DNA of 64,000 nucleotides from Sphingobacteriaceae bacterium (GTDB lineage Bacteria > Bacteroidota > Bacteroidia > B-17B0 > Aurantibacillaceae), in contig JADJLA010000001.1 of NCBI GenBank assembly GCA_016705695.1, positions 372,001-436,000 of the forward strand. Reading direction: 5' to 3'. The position numbers were made by a program, and so were the translations under genes. Below the pieces are notes generated by a model that saw nothing but the letters and a program-made list of their open reading frames with translations, did no database searches and had not been told where the DNA came from. This document shows positions 1-6,501 of this stretch, in pieces. Position 1 is the stretch's first letter, and each line of letters begins with the position of its first letter.

Positions 1-720
1 TTGAGCTGCTAATTTCTCAGCTTTCTTTTTTTCGAAGTTAGCTTGTTCAGATGTAAATATTTTTGCTGCATCAAACGCTTCTGCCTCTTTACCTTTACGT
101 AAAATGATTACTTTATTTATTGTAACATCGGTAAGTGGCTTATCACTTGGATTACGCGGAGTAGTAGCTATCGAATCAACAACTTCAATTCCACTCACTA
201 CATGCCCGAAGATCGTATAGCTTGGTGGCAATGAACCATTGTTATGCATAATAAAAAACTGACTGCCATTTGTATTTGGTCCGGCATTTGCCATGGCAAG
301 TGTACCTCTTACATAACCAGTTTTTGCAAGATCGCTGGCTGCATCCATTTCGTCAACAAAAGTGTAACCAGGACTTCCGGTACCGTTTTTTGTAGGACAA
401 CCACCTTGAATCATAAAACTAGGAATAACTCTATGAAATATTAAACCATCATAGTAGGGTGTTCCCAAAGGTCTTGCTGTATTTGTAATTGTACCTTCTG
501 CTAAACCAACATAGTTGGCAACAGTTAAAGGCATTTTAGAATGTTCAAGCACGGTAATAATAGTTCCTTTGCTTGTTTCAATTTTTGCATAAATGCCATC
601 GGGCTGTTTGCTAAGAAATTCTTGGTCCATTTTACTTATCTTTATTTTTTGTTTTTTTTGCGCAAAAGTTCCTAAACTTAAGAAACTTAATGCGGCAATG
701 ATCATCGTTATTTTTTTCAT
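1..720 (-). CDS. Cyclophilin-type peptidyl-prolyl isomerase, C-terminus outside window
   Basis: Reads from an ATG at 718-720 leftward and is still open at base 1, so about 240 residues are visible and the C-terminus is missing. Residues 1-20 form a Sec signal peptide ending LGTFAQ, so the protein is exported. The following domain carries cyclophilin hallmarks: FHRVIPSFMIQGG (with the catalytic Arg) and MANAGPNTNGSQFFI. After the domain a Lys/Glu/Ala-rich stretch begins (EKKKAEKLAAQ). The family catalyses cis-trans isomerisation of proline bonds, here presumably in the periplasm. It is last of four consecutive isomerase genes on this strand, 45 bp after the FKBP lipoprotein, so co-transcription is likely. 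Confidence 0.9.
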   Translation of the reverse strand, partial: MKKITMIIAALSFLSLGTFAQKKQKIKISKMDQEFLSKQPDGIYAKIETSKGTIITVLEHSKMPLTVANYVGLAEGTITNTARPLGTPYYDGLIFHRVIPSFMIQGGCPTKNGTGSPGYTFVDEMDAASDLAKTGYVRGTLAMANAGPNTNGSQFFIMHNNGSLPPSYTIFGHVVSGIEVVDSIATTPRNPSDKPLTDVTINKVIILRKGKEAEAFDAAKIFTSEQANFEKKKAEKLAAQ

Positions 721-765
721 ATTGCTGTAATTTCTAATAAAATTTACAAAAATCTTGCCAGCTTT

Positions 766-1749
766 TTAATGCTTGTGGCCGTCACCTTCGTGATGCTCGT
801 GCTGCTCGCCTTGCTGCTGTTGCTGAGGCATTTGCATTTGCTCAGGTTGTGGTTTAAAGTCTAATAATTCAACTTCAAATACAAGTGTTGAGAAAGGAGG
901 AATTCCTTGTCTTCCTTGTGCACCGTATGCAATAGCTGATGGGATAACCATTTTGGCTTTACCACCTTTTTGCATCATTCCAACACCTTCTGTCCATCCC
1001 GGAATAACTTGATTCAACGGAAATTCAATTGGCTCTTTGCGATCAACCGAACTATCAAAAACGCTACCATCTAAAAATGTTCCATGGTAATGTACTTTAA
1101 CCATATCTGTTGGTTTTGGTTTTTCACCTTTACCTTTTTTCAACTCCACATATATCAAACCACTTGCGGTTGGTTTAGCAGTGATCTTGTTATCCGCTAA
1201 ATATTTATCGCGAGCAACTGATTCGTTGATCATAGCTTCTTGCATTTTCTTTTCCATTTCAGCTTTTTGCTCTGCCGCATTTTTATCAACCTCTTCTTTT
1301 GTTTTTACTTCTTTAATAGCAAACACACCTTTCAAAAAGTCGCCAGGTTTAACTCCCGGAGGCAATTCGTTTCCACGCATTGTTTTTAAGAAGAAAGAAT
1401 CAGCTGAAATAATGAACGCAGCGCTGTCGCCTTCATGCATCATTAATAAACCATCTTCAAAGCTTCCTTTAAAAGAAACTTCGCGTACACCAAAGTTGGT
1501 ATAACGAGAACCATCTTGTGTTGTTTGTTTTGATTCCATGATGATAGAATCTTTTGGCCAAATACTAAATGTCCAGCTGAATTTAATTCCGCTGCCCATA
1601 ACGATCTTTTTGGCGTCTTCGTTGTGTTTAAAAAATTTATAATGAATTCCCGTTTCTTCGGCACGGGTAAAACCATCAAATTGAGAATCGCTACCGCAAG
1701 ATGCTAAGGTTAGAACTGCTGCGATGGGAATGAGAAACTTTGCTACCAT
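766..1749 (-). CDS. FKBP-type peptidyl-prolyl isomerase lipoprotein with His-rich tail
   Basis: 327 residues. The N-terminus is a lipoprotein signal with lipobox LASC (Cys18), so the protein is probably membrane-anchored in the envelope. Residues about 30-150 are an FKBP-like but divergent region. A charged linker rich in Glu/Lys follows. A canonical FKBP domain occupies about 200-297, with VKVHYHGTFLDGSVFDSS, PGWTEGVGMMQKGGKAK and IPPFSTLVFEVELLDF. The last 29 residues are Gln- and His-rich (QHEHHEGDGHKH), resembling the metal-binding tail of SlyD, although SlyD is cytoplasmic. The gene starts 2 bp after the stop of the upstream FKBP-like gene, so translational coupling is likely. Substrates are unknown. 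Confidence 0.88.
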   Translation of the reverse strand: MVAKFLIPIAAVLTLASCGSDSQFDGFTRAEETGIHYKFFKHNEDAKKIVMGSGIKFSWTFSIWPKDSIIMESKQTTQDGSRYTNFGVREVSFKGSFEDGLLMMHEGDSAAFIISADSFFLKTMRGNELPPGVKPGDFLKGVFAIKEVKTKEEVDKNAAEQKAEMEKKMQEAMINESVARDKYLADNKITAKPTASGLIYVELKKGKGEKPKPTDMVKVHYHGTFLDGSVFDSSVDRKEPIEFPLNQVIPGWTEGVGMMQKGGKAKMVIPSAIAYGAQGRQGIPPFSTLVFEVELLDFKPQPEQMQMPQQQQQGEQHEHHEGDGHKH

Positions 1750-1751
1750 TT

Positions 1752-2606
1752 TTAATTGACTATATTATTAATATTTATTTCGTAAAGCAAAGGTGTGTAT
1801 GGCGGTATGATATTTCCGGCGCCAAGCTCACCAAATGCGAGGTACGAAGGTAATATAATTTTGGTATTTTGCCCTGTATTTAGAAATTTTATCACATAAT
1901 TTAACCCCTTTAGCATTTGGTCGGGGGTGGAGGTATTTACCTGCCAATTGTAAGGGGATTCGTCAAATTGTTTACCATTTAATAAGTACCCTTTATACGA
2001 CATAGAAATGGTCTTATTTTTAAGTTGATTCACCACAGAAACATCGGGTTTTCCGCCTAGCCAATACACGTTCAATGAGTCTTTATAGTACTCGGTAATA
2101 TTGTTCTTTTGAAGATAATTTTTAATGAGTTTGGTTTCGTTCAAAGCCCATTCGGTAATTAACGAATCAACACGAGAGGTATTAAAAATGGTTTTTATTT
2201 TAAGGTAAACTTTTACTACCGAATCGGCTTTTGCAAATTCAGGAACTCGCGGACTCGAGAATTGTTGTTTAAAGAATGTTTCTTTTGGTATGAGCAAACA
2301 AGCGCTATCGCCTTCGTTAGCCATTTGTAAATACGCTTCAATGCAATTTCCTGTTTTTTCAGGATCGATATTCATGAAATATTTATCATCATAATCGCTT
2401 TTGCTATTCCAAAAAACCGAATCGTTTTGTGTGGAGTAATTAAGATCTAAAAGCGCGATGAAATGCGTATTATCTTTTTTCACATCGGTATTAAATGCGA
2501 GTAAGTGATAATAAAATCCTTTTTCGTGTTTGGTATAGAGTTCATTTTTTCGTCCGCACGAAAAAATTAAGAAGATAAAAGTACCAAGGAGAATTCTACT
2601 TTTCAT
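1752..2606 (-). CDS. Divergent FKBP-like lipoprotein
   Basis: About 284 residues from the ATG at 2604-2606, chosen because it begins a clean lipoprotein signal (MKSRILLGTFIFLIFSC, Cys17). A longer in-frame reading upstream is just translation of the palindromic repeat at 2611-2773. The C-terminal part (about 180-284) matches the FKBP fold: SMSYKGYLLNGKQFDES, then KIILPSYLAFGELGAGN and IPPYTPLLYEI. Several active-site aromatics of canonical FKBPs are not obvious, so catalysis is uncertain and a chaperone-like role is possible. It lies between two other FKBP lipoprotein genes in the same orientation. Its start is separated from the upstream stop by the repeat alone. Confidence 0.8.
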   Translation of the reverse strand: MKSRILLGTFIFLIFSCGRKNELYTKHEKGFYYHLLAFNTDVKKDNTHFIALLDLNYSTQNDSVFWNSKSDYDDKYFMNIDPEKTGNCIEAYLQMANEGDSACLLIPKETFFKQQFSSPRVPEFAKADSVVKVYLKIKTIFNTSRVDSLITEWALNETKLIKNYLQKNNITEYYKDSLNVYWLGGKPDVSVVNQLKNKTISMSYKGYLLNGKQFDESPYNWQVNTSTPDQMLKGLNYVIKFLNTGQNTKIILPSYLAFGELGAGNIIPPYTPLLYEININNIVN

Positions 2607-2610
2607 CTGG

Positions 2611-2773
2611 GAAGCCAACTCCAAAATACCTTCTTTACTTTTTCTTCGTCTTTTACGCAAATACTTCGTTACTTTTTTTGACCAGACTCCCTCTGGGTAT
2701 GGCCTGCAAAAAGTGCCTCGTCTTCGCGAAAAACACTCGAAAAAGTATAAGAAATTATTTTGGAGATGGCTTC
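2611..2773. repeat. Long imperfect palindrome, repeat family 1, copy A
   Basis: A 163-bp element. Its ends are inverted copies of GAAGCCA(A/T)CTCCAAAATA with one mismatch in 18, and pairing continues inward (TTCTT, ACTTTTTC). Two core blocks are shared with the element at 4751-4915: a 22-bp block at 2663-2684 identical to 4805-4826, and a 26-bp block at 2698-2723 that differs at one base from 4838-4863. It fills the gap between the GldI-like gene, whose stop TAG overlaps its end, and the next start codon at 2606. It resembles a MITE- or REP-like non-autonomous element. No coding function is seen. Confidence 0.85.
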
Positions 2774-3336
2774 TAATCAATTTGAACATCATAAACAATG
2801 GGCATTTGTGGTGGGATCTTTTTATAATCACCCAAAAGACCATGCGCCAAATGTGATGGAACTAATAAAAGCGCTTTATCGCCGCGTTTTAAATATTGAA
2901 CACCTTTGTGAATTCCGCTTTCAATGTTTTCATATCCCACTTTAAATGTTCTTTTTCCGCTTTGCTCTGAGTTGTAAACTTCGGTACCATCCATCAAACT
3001 TACTTTAAAGCTCATGGTAATTTCCATGCTTTCTTTTATACTATCACCTTTAGTGGATGCTTGGTAAACATAATAACGGATCCCACTTCTAGTTCTTACA
3101 AAATTCATTTGATGCGATCGTGCAAACTGATCCATTTCATCATTTTCTTTTTGTACCAATGCTTGATTTGCTTTTTCAAATTGTTTTTTGAGGGCTTGTT
3201 CATCAATTGGTTTTGTTTGCTTGTGTTCTTCTTTAACAGGATCAACACATCCTACTAAAATAGTAAGAGCAATTACAAAAAGATATTTAAAGCAATGATT
3301 CACTGCGGTAAAATTAAGAAATTGCCTAAAAAACAT
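2773..3336 (-). CDS. FKBP-type peptidyl-prolyl isomerase lipoprotein, GldI-like
   Basis: 187 residues with a lipoprotein signal ending LVGC (Cys30). A charged Lys/Glu linker is followed by one FKBP domain (about 85-187): SGIRYYVYQASTKGDSIKES, EITMSFKVSLMDGTEVYNSE, GIHKGVQYLKRGDKALLLVPSHLAHG and IPPQMPIVYDVQID. Size, lipobox and single FKBP domain fit GldI, a gliding-motility lipoprotein of Flavobacteria, but no other gld gene is present here, so the name is tentative. The start lies only 16 bp from the divergent endonuclease III start. Either the two promoters overlap, or the real start is a downstream non-ATG codon. The stop codon overlaps repeat copy A. Confidence 0.8.
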   Translation of the reverse strand: MFFRQFLNFTAVNHCFKYLFVIALTILVGCVDPVKEEHKQTKPIDEQALKKQFEKANQALVQKENDEMDQFARSHQMNFVRTRSGIRYYVYQASTKGDSIKESMEITMSFKVSLMDGTEVYNSEQSGKRTFKVGYENIESGIHKGVQYLKRGDKALLLVPSHLAHGLLGDYKKIPPQMPIVYDVQID

Positions 3337-3352
3337 ATACTTTTACTTTGAA

Positions 3353-4102
3353 ATGAATAAACAGGAACGATATGAAAAAGTGCTTACTTATTTCAAGAAT
3401 AACGTTCCAATTGCCGAAACGGAACTAAATTATTCCGATCCTTATCAATTATTGGTGGCGGTTATTCTTTCGGCGCAATGTACCGATAAAAGAGTGAATA
3501 TGGTGACTCCCGCTTTATTTGAGGCTTTTCCAACTATTGAAACCTTGGCCAATAGTAGCAGCGATGAAGTATTTACCTATATAAAAAGCATTAGCTATCC
3601 CAATAACAAAGCAAAACACCTGGTGGGGATGGCAAAAATGTTATTGAATGATTTTGGTGGAATAGTACCCGGTGACATTGATGAATTGCAAAAGATGCCT
3701 GGTGTGGGAAGAAAGACCGCGAATGTGATCGCATCGGTTGTTTATGATAAGCCCGCCATGGCCGTAGATACCCATGTTTTTAGAGTAAGCGCGCGTTTGG
3801 GTTTAACCATGGGCGCAAAAAATCCTTTGCAAGCTGAACAGCAATTAGTTAAGAATATACCCCAAAAACTCATTCCAATTGCGCATCACTGGTTAATTTT
3901 ACATGGACGGTATACCTGTTTAGCCCGTAATCCTCAATGTGTTACGTGTAAACTTCAGGAATTTTGTAAATATTTTGAACAGAATTTTTTAAAACAGAAA
4001 GTTTCCACTAATATTAAAGTAAAATTGCAAGGTTATGGCAAAAAAACCCTCAAAAAAGCCGTCAAAAAAAGCACCAAAAAAGCCGGTAAAAAAGGCGGCT
4101 AA
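3353..4102 (+). CDS. nth: Endonuclease III, DNA glycosylase/AP lyase
   Basis: 249 residues. The base-excision enzyme removes oxidised pyrimidines and nicks AP sites. The helix-hairpin-helix MPGVGRKTANV carries the catalytic Lys121, and VDTHV carries the catalytic Asp139. The iron-sulfur ligands are Cys189, Cys196, Cys199 and Cys205 in the classic C-x6-C-x2-C-x5-C spacing. The normal domain ends near residue 212. The remaining about 37 residues are a basic tail (KKTLKKAVKKSTKKAGKKGG) not found in the standard enzyme. This tail overlaps by 68 bp, in another frame, the lysine-rich start of the next gene. A promoter-like TACTTTTA lies at 3338-3345, only 7 bp before the ATG. Confidence 0.95.
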   Translation: MNKQERYEKVLTYFKNNVPIAETELNYSDPYQLLVAVILSAQCTDKRVNMVTPALFEAFPTIETLANSSSDEVFTYIKSISYPNNKAKHLVGMAKMLLNDFGGIVPGDIDELQKMPGVGRKTANVIASVVYDKPAMAVDTHVFRVSARLGLTMGAKNPLQAEQQLVKNIPQKLIPIAHHWLILHGRYTCLARNPQCVTCKLQEFCKYFEQNFLKQKVSTNIKVKLQGYGKKTLKKAVKKSTKKAGKKGG

Positions 4103-4754
4103 GAAGCCTGCCAAGAAAACAGCTAAAGCCAAGGCAAAAAAGCCCGTAAAAAAAGCCGTAAAGAAAGTTGCTAAAAAAGTGGTCAAAAAAACCGTTAAGA
4201 AAGCAGCTAAGAAGGTTATTAAGAAAGCTCCAAAAAAAGTAGCTAAGGTTACTTCAACAAAAGCAGTAGTTAAAACCGGACCAAAATTCAAGCAACATAA
4301 AACACACTTACAAGTAGGCGAAAGAGCTCCTTTTTTTGAAGGAATAGATCAGAACGGCAATACCGTAAGTTCTTATCTATTGGGCGGAAGAAATATCATT
4401 CTTTATTTTTACCCTAAAGATCATACCGAAGGATGCACAGCACAAGCCTGCAGTTTGCGTGATGAACATTATTTTTTAGGCACTAGTAATTACGTTGTTG
4501 TAGGTGTTAGCGCCGACGATCAAGAGTCGCATTTAAAATTTGCCAGTAAACACAGTTTACCTTTTCCTTTGATAGCCGATACAAACATGGAGATCATTAA
4601 AGCTTTTGACGTTTGGGGAACCAAGCAATTGGCAGGAAGAATATATGATGGAATTGTGCGGACAACTTTTATAATTGGTGCCGATGGCATCATTAAACAC
4701 ATTATTACCGATGTGGATACAAAGGAACATGCCAAGCAAATTCTTGCGCTTTAG
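4035..4754 (+). CDS. bcp: Peroxiredoxin (BCP/PrxQ type) with N-terminal lysine-rich, H1-like tail
   Basis: 239 residues. Residues 1-80 are almost only Lys, Ala, Pro and Val in KKPxKK/KKAxKK repeats, like bacterial histone-H1-like tails. The rest is a complete thiol peroxidase: HLQVGERAPFF, then FYPKDHTEGCTAQAC with peroxidatic Cys134 and a resolving Cys139 five residues later, the arrangement of atypical two-cysteine BCP/PrxQ. The family reduces H2O2 and organic peroxides using thioredoxin. The tail has no signal-peptide character. By inference it would hold the enzyme on DNA, RNA or another polyanion. The ATG at 4035 lies inside nth, so the two are probably translated from one mRNA. The stop codon overlaps repeat copy B. 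Confidence 0.9.
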   Translation: MAKKPSKKPSKKAPKKPVKKAAKKPAKKTAKAKAKKPVKKAVKKVAKKVVKKTVKKAAKKVIKKAPKKVAKVTSTKAVVKTGPKFKQHKTHLQVGERAPFFEGIDQNGNTVSSYLLGGRNIILYFYPKDHTEGCTAQACSLRDEHYFLGTSNYVVVGVSADDQESHLKFASKHSLPFPLIADTNMEIIKAFDVWGTKQLAGRIYDGIVRTTFIIGADGIIKHIITDVDTKEHAKQILAL

Positions 4755-4915
4755 AACTCATCTCAAAATCTCTTCTGTGCTTTTTCTTCGTCTTTTTAGC
4801 TCAGACTTCGTTACTTTTTTTGACCATACAATTCTTGTATGGCCTGCAAAAAGCGCCTCGTCTGCGATAAAAATACTTGAAAAATCCTAAGAACGTATTT
4901 TGAGAAGAGTTCTAA
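4751..4915. repeat. Long imperfect palindrome, repeat family 1, copy B
   Basis: A 165-bp element. The terminal inverted repeats read TTAGAACTCATCTCAAAAT and TTAGAACTCTTCTCAAAAT (one mismatch in 19). A perfect central hairpin, CCATACAA-TTC-TTGTATGG, sits at 4824-4842. Core blocks 4805-4826 and 4838-4863 match copy A at 2611-2773. The first bases supply the peroxiredoxin stop codon TAG (4752-4754), as the end of copy A does for the GldI-like gene. It could act as a transcription terminator or mRNA 3'-end stabiliser besides being a dispersed repeat. Confidence 0.85.
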
Positions 4916-4924
4916 GTAATAATT

Positions 4925-4955
4925 TTTGCAGATAGCAGCTAATTCCCTATTTTTG
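4925..4955 (+). promoter_or_regulatory. Bacteroidota-type promoter for the tRNA-Met region
   Basis: TTTG at 4925-4928, a 19-base spacer and TATTTTTG at 4948-4955 match the Bacteroidota -33/-7 consensus (TTTG, TAnnTTTG) exactly. A small hairpin (TCCCATT/AATGGGA, 4959-4975) follows at the expected start of the transcript. The promoter precedes both the broken tRNA copy and the intact tRNA gene. Confidence 0.75.
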
Positions 4956-4989
4956 CATTCCCATTTTTAATGGGAAGAGAATTCTAACT

Positions 4990-5048
4990 GCTCCTATAGC
5001 TCTCCCGATAGCTATCGGGATGGTTAGAGAATCAGACTCATAATCTGA
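4990..5048 (+). pseudogene. Truncated tRNA-Met copy interrupted by a palindrome
   Basis: GCTCCTATAGCTC at 4990-5002 is identical to the 5' end of the intact tRNA-Met at 5073. An 18-bp perfect palindrome then replaces three D-loop bases, after which TGGTTAGAG and an anticodon arm with CTCATAA loop resume (5021-5048). The T-arm and 3' acceptor strand are absent, so no normal tRNA can form. The anticodon stem still pairs perfectly: TCAGA/TCTGA replaces CCAGA/TCTGG, a compensated change. It lies in the leader of the intact gene. Confidence 0.8.
5003..5020. repeat. Perfect 18-bp palindrome in the tRNA remnant
   Basis: TCCCGATAGCTATCGGGA equals its own reverse complement over all 18 bases. I found no second copy in this window. 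From memory, similar CCCGATAGCTATCGGG palindromes are frequent in Bacteroidota genomes, but I cannot verify that here. Confidence 0.85.
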
Positions 5049-5072
5049 TAAATTGAAATTTACAAACTAACC

Positions 5073-5146
5073 GCTCCTATAGCTCAGCTGGTTAGAGCAC
5101 CAGACTCATAATCTGGGGGTCCCTGGATCGTGCCCAGGTGGGAGCA
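5073..5146 (+). tRNA. tRNA-Met (anticodon CAT)
   Basis: A full cloverleaf folds: acceptor GCTCCTA/TGGGAGC, D-stem GCTC/GAGC, anticodon stem CCAGA/TCTGG with loop CTCATAA (anticodon 5107-5109), variable loop GGGTC, T-stem CCTGG/CCAGG and discriminator A at 5146. CCA is not encoded. The acceptor begins with a paired G-C, so it is elongator-like rather than initiator. A CAT tRNA modified to read isoleucine AUA cannot be excluded by eye. The T-loop ATCGTGC is unusual: A replaces T54 and T replaces A58. Confidence 0.93.
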
Positions 5147-5156
5147 CAACAAATTA

Positions 5157-5181
5157 AACCGCTAGAGATGGCGGTTTTTTT
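5157..5181 (+). terminator. Rho-independent terminator after tRNA-Met
   Basis: AACCGC (5157-5162) pairs with GCGGTT (5171-5176), followed by a run of T to 5181. It ends at the stop codon of the convergent SCO1 gene. Confidence 0.75.
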
Positions 5182-5812
5182 ACTTTTCGGTCTTCAACAA
5201 TTTGATATCCGCTATCAGTTTATTCACCTGAACTTTATCAGTTCCATCATAAACACCACGAATGCGACTTTGTTTATCTATAAGTAAAAAGAATTCGCTG
5301 TGAAGAAAGCCCTCTTCCGAACCATCATCTTCCAATGCGTTCACCAAGTAATCATTTTGCGCAAGTTGGTAGATGTCTTTTTTAGCCCCGGTTAAAAAAT
5401 GCCATTTTCCTTTTTTGGCATTGTAAGATATGCCGTATTTATTTAAAACATCCACAGTATCATGCAATGGATTTACTGTATGCGATAGGATCAAGAAATC
5501 TTCGTCTTTTTCAAATGCTTTTTGCACGGCCACCATATTTTTACTCATTTGTGGACAAATGCTTTGGCACGTTGCAAAAAAGAAATCGGCCACATAAATT
5601 TTATTTTTTACAGTTTGTTCTGAAACCGCTTCGCCAAATTGATTAGTGAGTGTAAAATTTCCAACGCTGTGGTAAATAGTGTCTGTATTACTTAAATGTT
5701 TTTCGCCAATTATAGGAAGCAAGAATTTTTTTTCTTCAACTGCGGGTTGACAAGCGAATAAAAAAAGCGACGCTAAAAAAACACTAGTTATTTTGTTTGA
5801 TCTTGTTCTCAT
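5180..5812 (-). CDS. SCO1/SenC copper chaperone lipoprotein
   Basis: 210 residues. A lipoprotein signal ends LFAC (Cys21). The thioredoxin-like domain carries the SCO copper site: Cys82 and Cys86 in FFFATCQSICPQM, and a distant His171 in GFLHSEFF. SCO proteins deliver copper to, or reduce, the CuA site of cytochrome oxidase. Family members in Bacteroidota are commonly lipoproteins like this one. The gene overlaps the upstream degenerate paralog by 29 bp, so the pair is co-transcribed. No oxidase genes are in the window. Confidence 0.93.
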   Translation of the reverse strand: MRTRSNKITSVFLASLFLFACQPAVEEKKFLLPIIGEKHLSNTDTIYHSVGNFTLTNQFGEAVSEQTVKNKIYVADFFFATCQSICPQMSKNMVAVQKAFEKDEDFLILSHTVNPLHDTVDVLNKYGISYNAKKGKWHFLTGAKKDIYQLAQNDYLVNALEDDGSEEGFLHSEFFLLIDKQSRIRGVYDGTDKVQVNKLIADIKLLKTEK

Positions 5813-6434
5813 CTATCATTATCTGTTTTTGTTCTTTTATAAGTAGGTGTTGGTATTCTCCTAACATACGCTTTACTTCGGCCACATAACGGCTATCGTA
5901 ATAACCACGGATGCGTCGTTTTTTGTCTACTAATATAAAAAAGCTGTAATCAACGTAATAAGGTTTGTCTACAAAATAAGTTTTATTGATGCTATCGAAC
6001 GAATTTTTATTCCATCCGGCAAAGAAGATATTGTTTGCTTTTTTTGCCATGGCCCTAATGCTTTTTTCAGTGGCAGAAGAATCATTTTGTTTTTCGCACA
6101 CCAAAATAAAGGGGATCTTTTCGATCTTATCTTTTTTGTAATTCACATATTCCCAAAATCCGCTTATGCGAAATGCATTATCGCTGTATTTATCTTTAAT
6201 GAACATCACCACAAATGCCGGGTAATTAATAGTATCAATATCAAATGGCTCTTTGCTATTTGATTTTTCAAACACACTCTTTACCGAGTAATAAACAGTA
6301 TCACCGCTTGTAGCGTGTTTTGGTCCGTAGAAGGGAAGTTTATTTGAATTGATAGTACTAGTTTCTAATATCACCCAAAAGGCAGATGGGAAAAGAATGA
6401 TCAGGAAGAATATCCACTTTTTGTTCTTAAACAT
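5784..6434 (-). CDS. SCO1-like protein lacking the copper-binding cysteines
   Basis: 216 residues with an N-terminal hydrophobic anchor (about 7-25) but no lipobox. It aligns by eye with the downstream SCO1 at both ends: LPFYGPKH...GDTVYYSV against LPIIGEKH...TDTIYHSV, and YSFFILVDKKRRIRGYYDSR against EFFLLIDKQSRIRGVYDGT. Where SCO1 has the C-x3-C site, this protein reads AFVVMFIKDKYSD, and the equivalent His is also missing (VDYSFF for LHSEFF). It therefore cannot bind copper in the SCO manner. It may be a partner subunit, or a duplicate that has lost that function. It overlaps the SCO1 start by 29 bp. Confidence 0.8.
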   Translation of the reverse strand: MFKNKKWIFFLIILFPSAFWVILETSTINSNKLPFYGPKHATSGDTVYYSVKSVFEKSNSKEPFDIDTINYPAFVVMFIKDKYSDNAFRISGFWEYVNYKKDKIEKIPFILVCEKQNDSSATEKSIRAMAKKANNIFFAGWNKNSFDSINKTYFVDKPYYVDYSFFILVDKKRRIRGYYDSRYVAEVKRMLGEYQHLLIKEQKQIMIDENKIKQNN

Positions 6435-6468
6435 TTGGGTGCAAATTTACGATTAGAAGTCCATAAAA

Positions 6469-6500
6469 AAAACCCCGAGGTATATTCTCGGGGTTTTCTT
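6469..6500 (-). terminator. Terminator of the T9SS protein gene
   Basis: AACCCCGAG (6471-6479) pairs with CTCGGGGTT (6487-6495), a 9-bp stem with a 7-base loop. The minus strand continues into a run of eight T, so it terminates the leftward gene. The plus strand also has a T-rich tail. Confidence 0.85.
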
Positions 6501-6501
6501 T

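Noticed and set aside
2607..2843. A 79-residue N-terminal extension of the FKBP-like gene in frame
   Set aside because: It is translation of palindromic repeat copy A and overlaps the upstream gene. The ATG at 2606 starts a proper lipoprotein signal.
3989..4291. A 100-codon minus-strand frame rich in Phe and Ala
   Set aside because: It is the antisense of the lysine codons in nth and bcp. No start context or homology is visible.
4675..4890. A 71-codon plus-strand frame
   Set aside because: It runs from bcp into repeat copy B and has no protein-like features.
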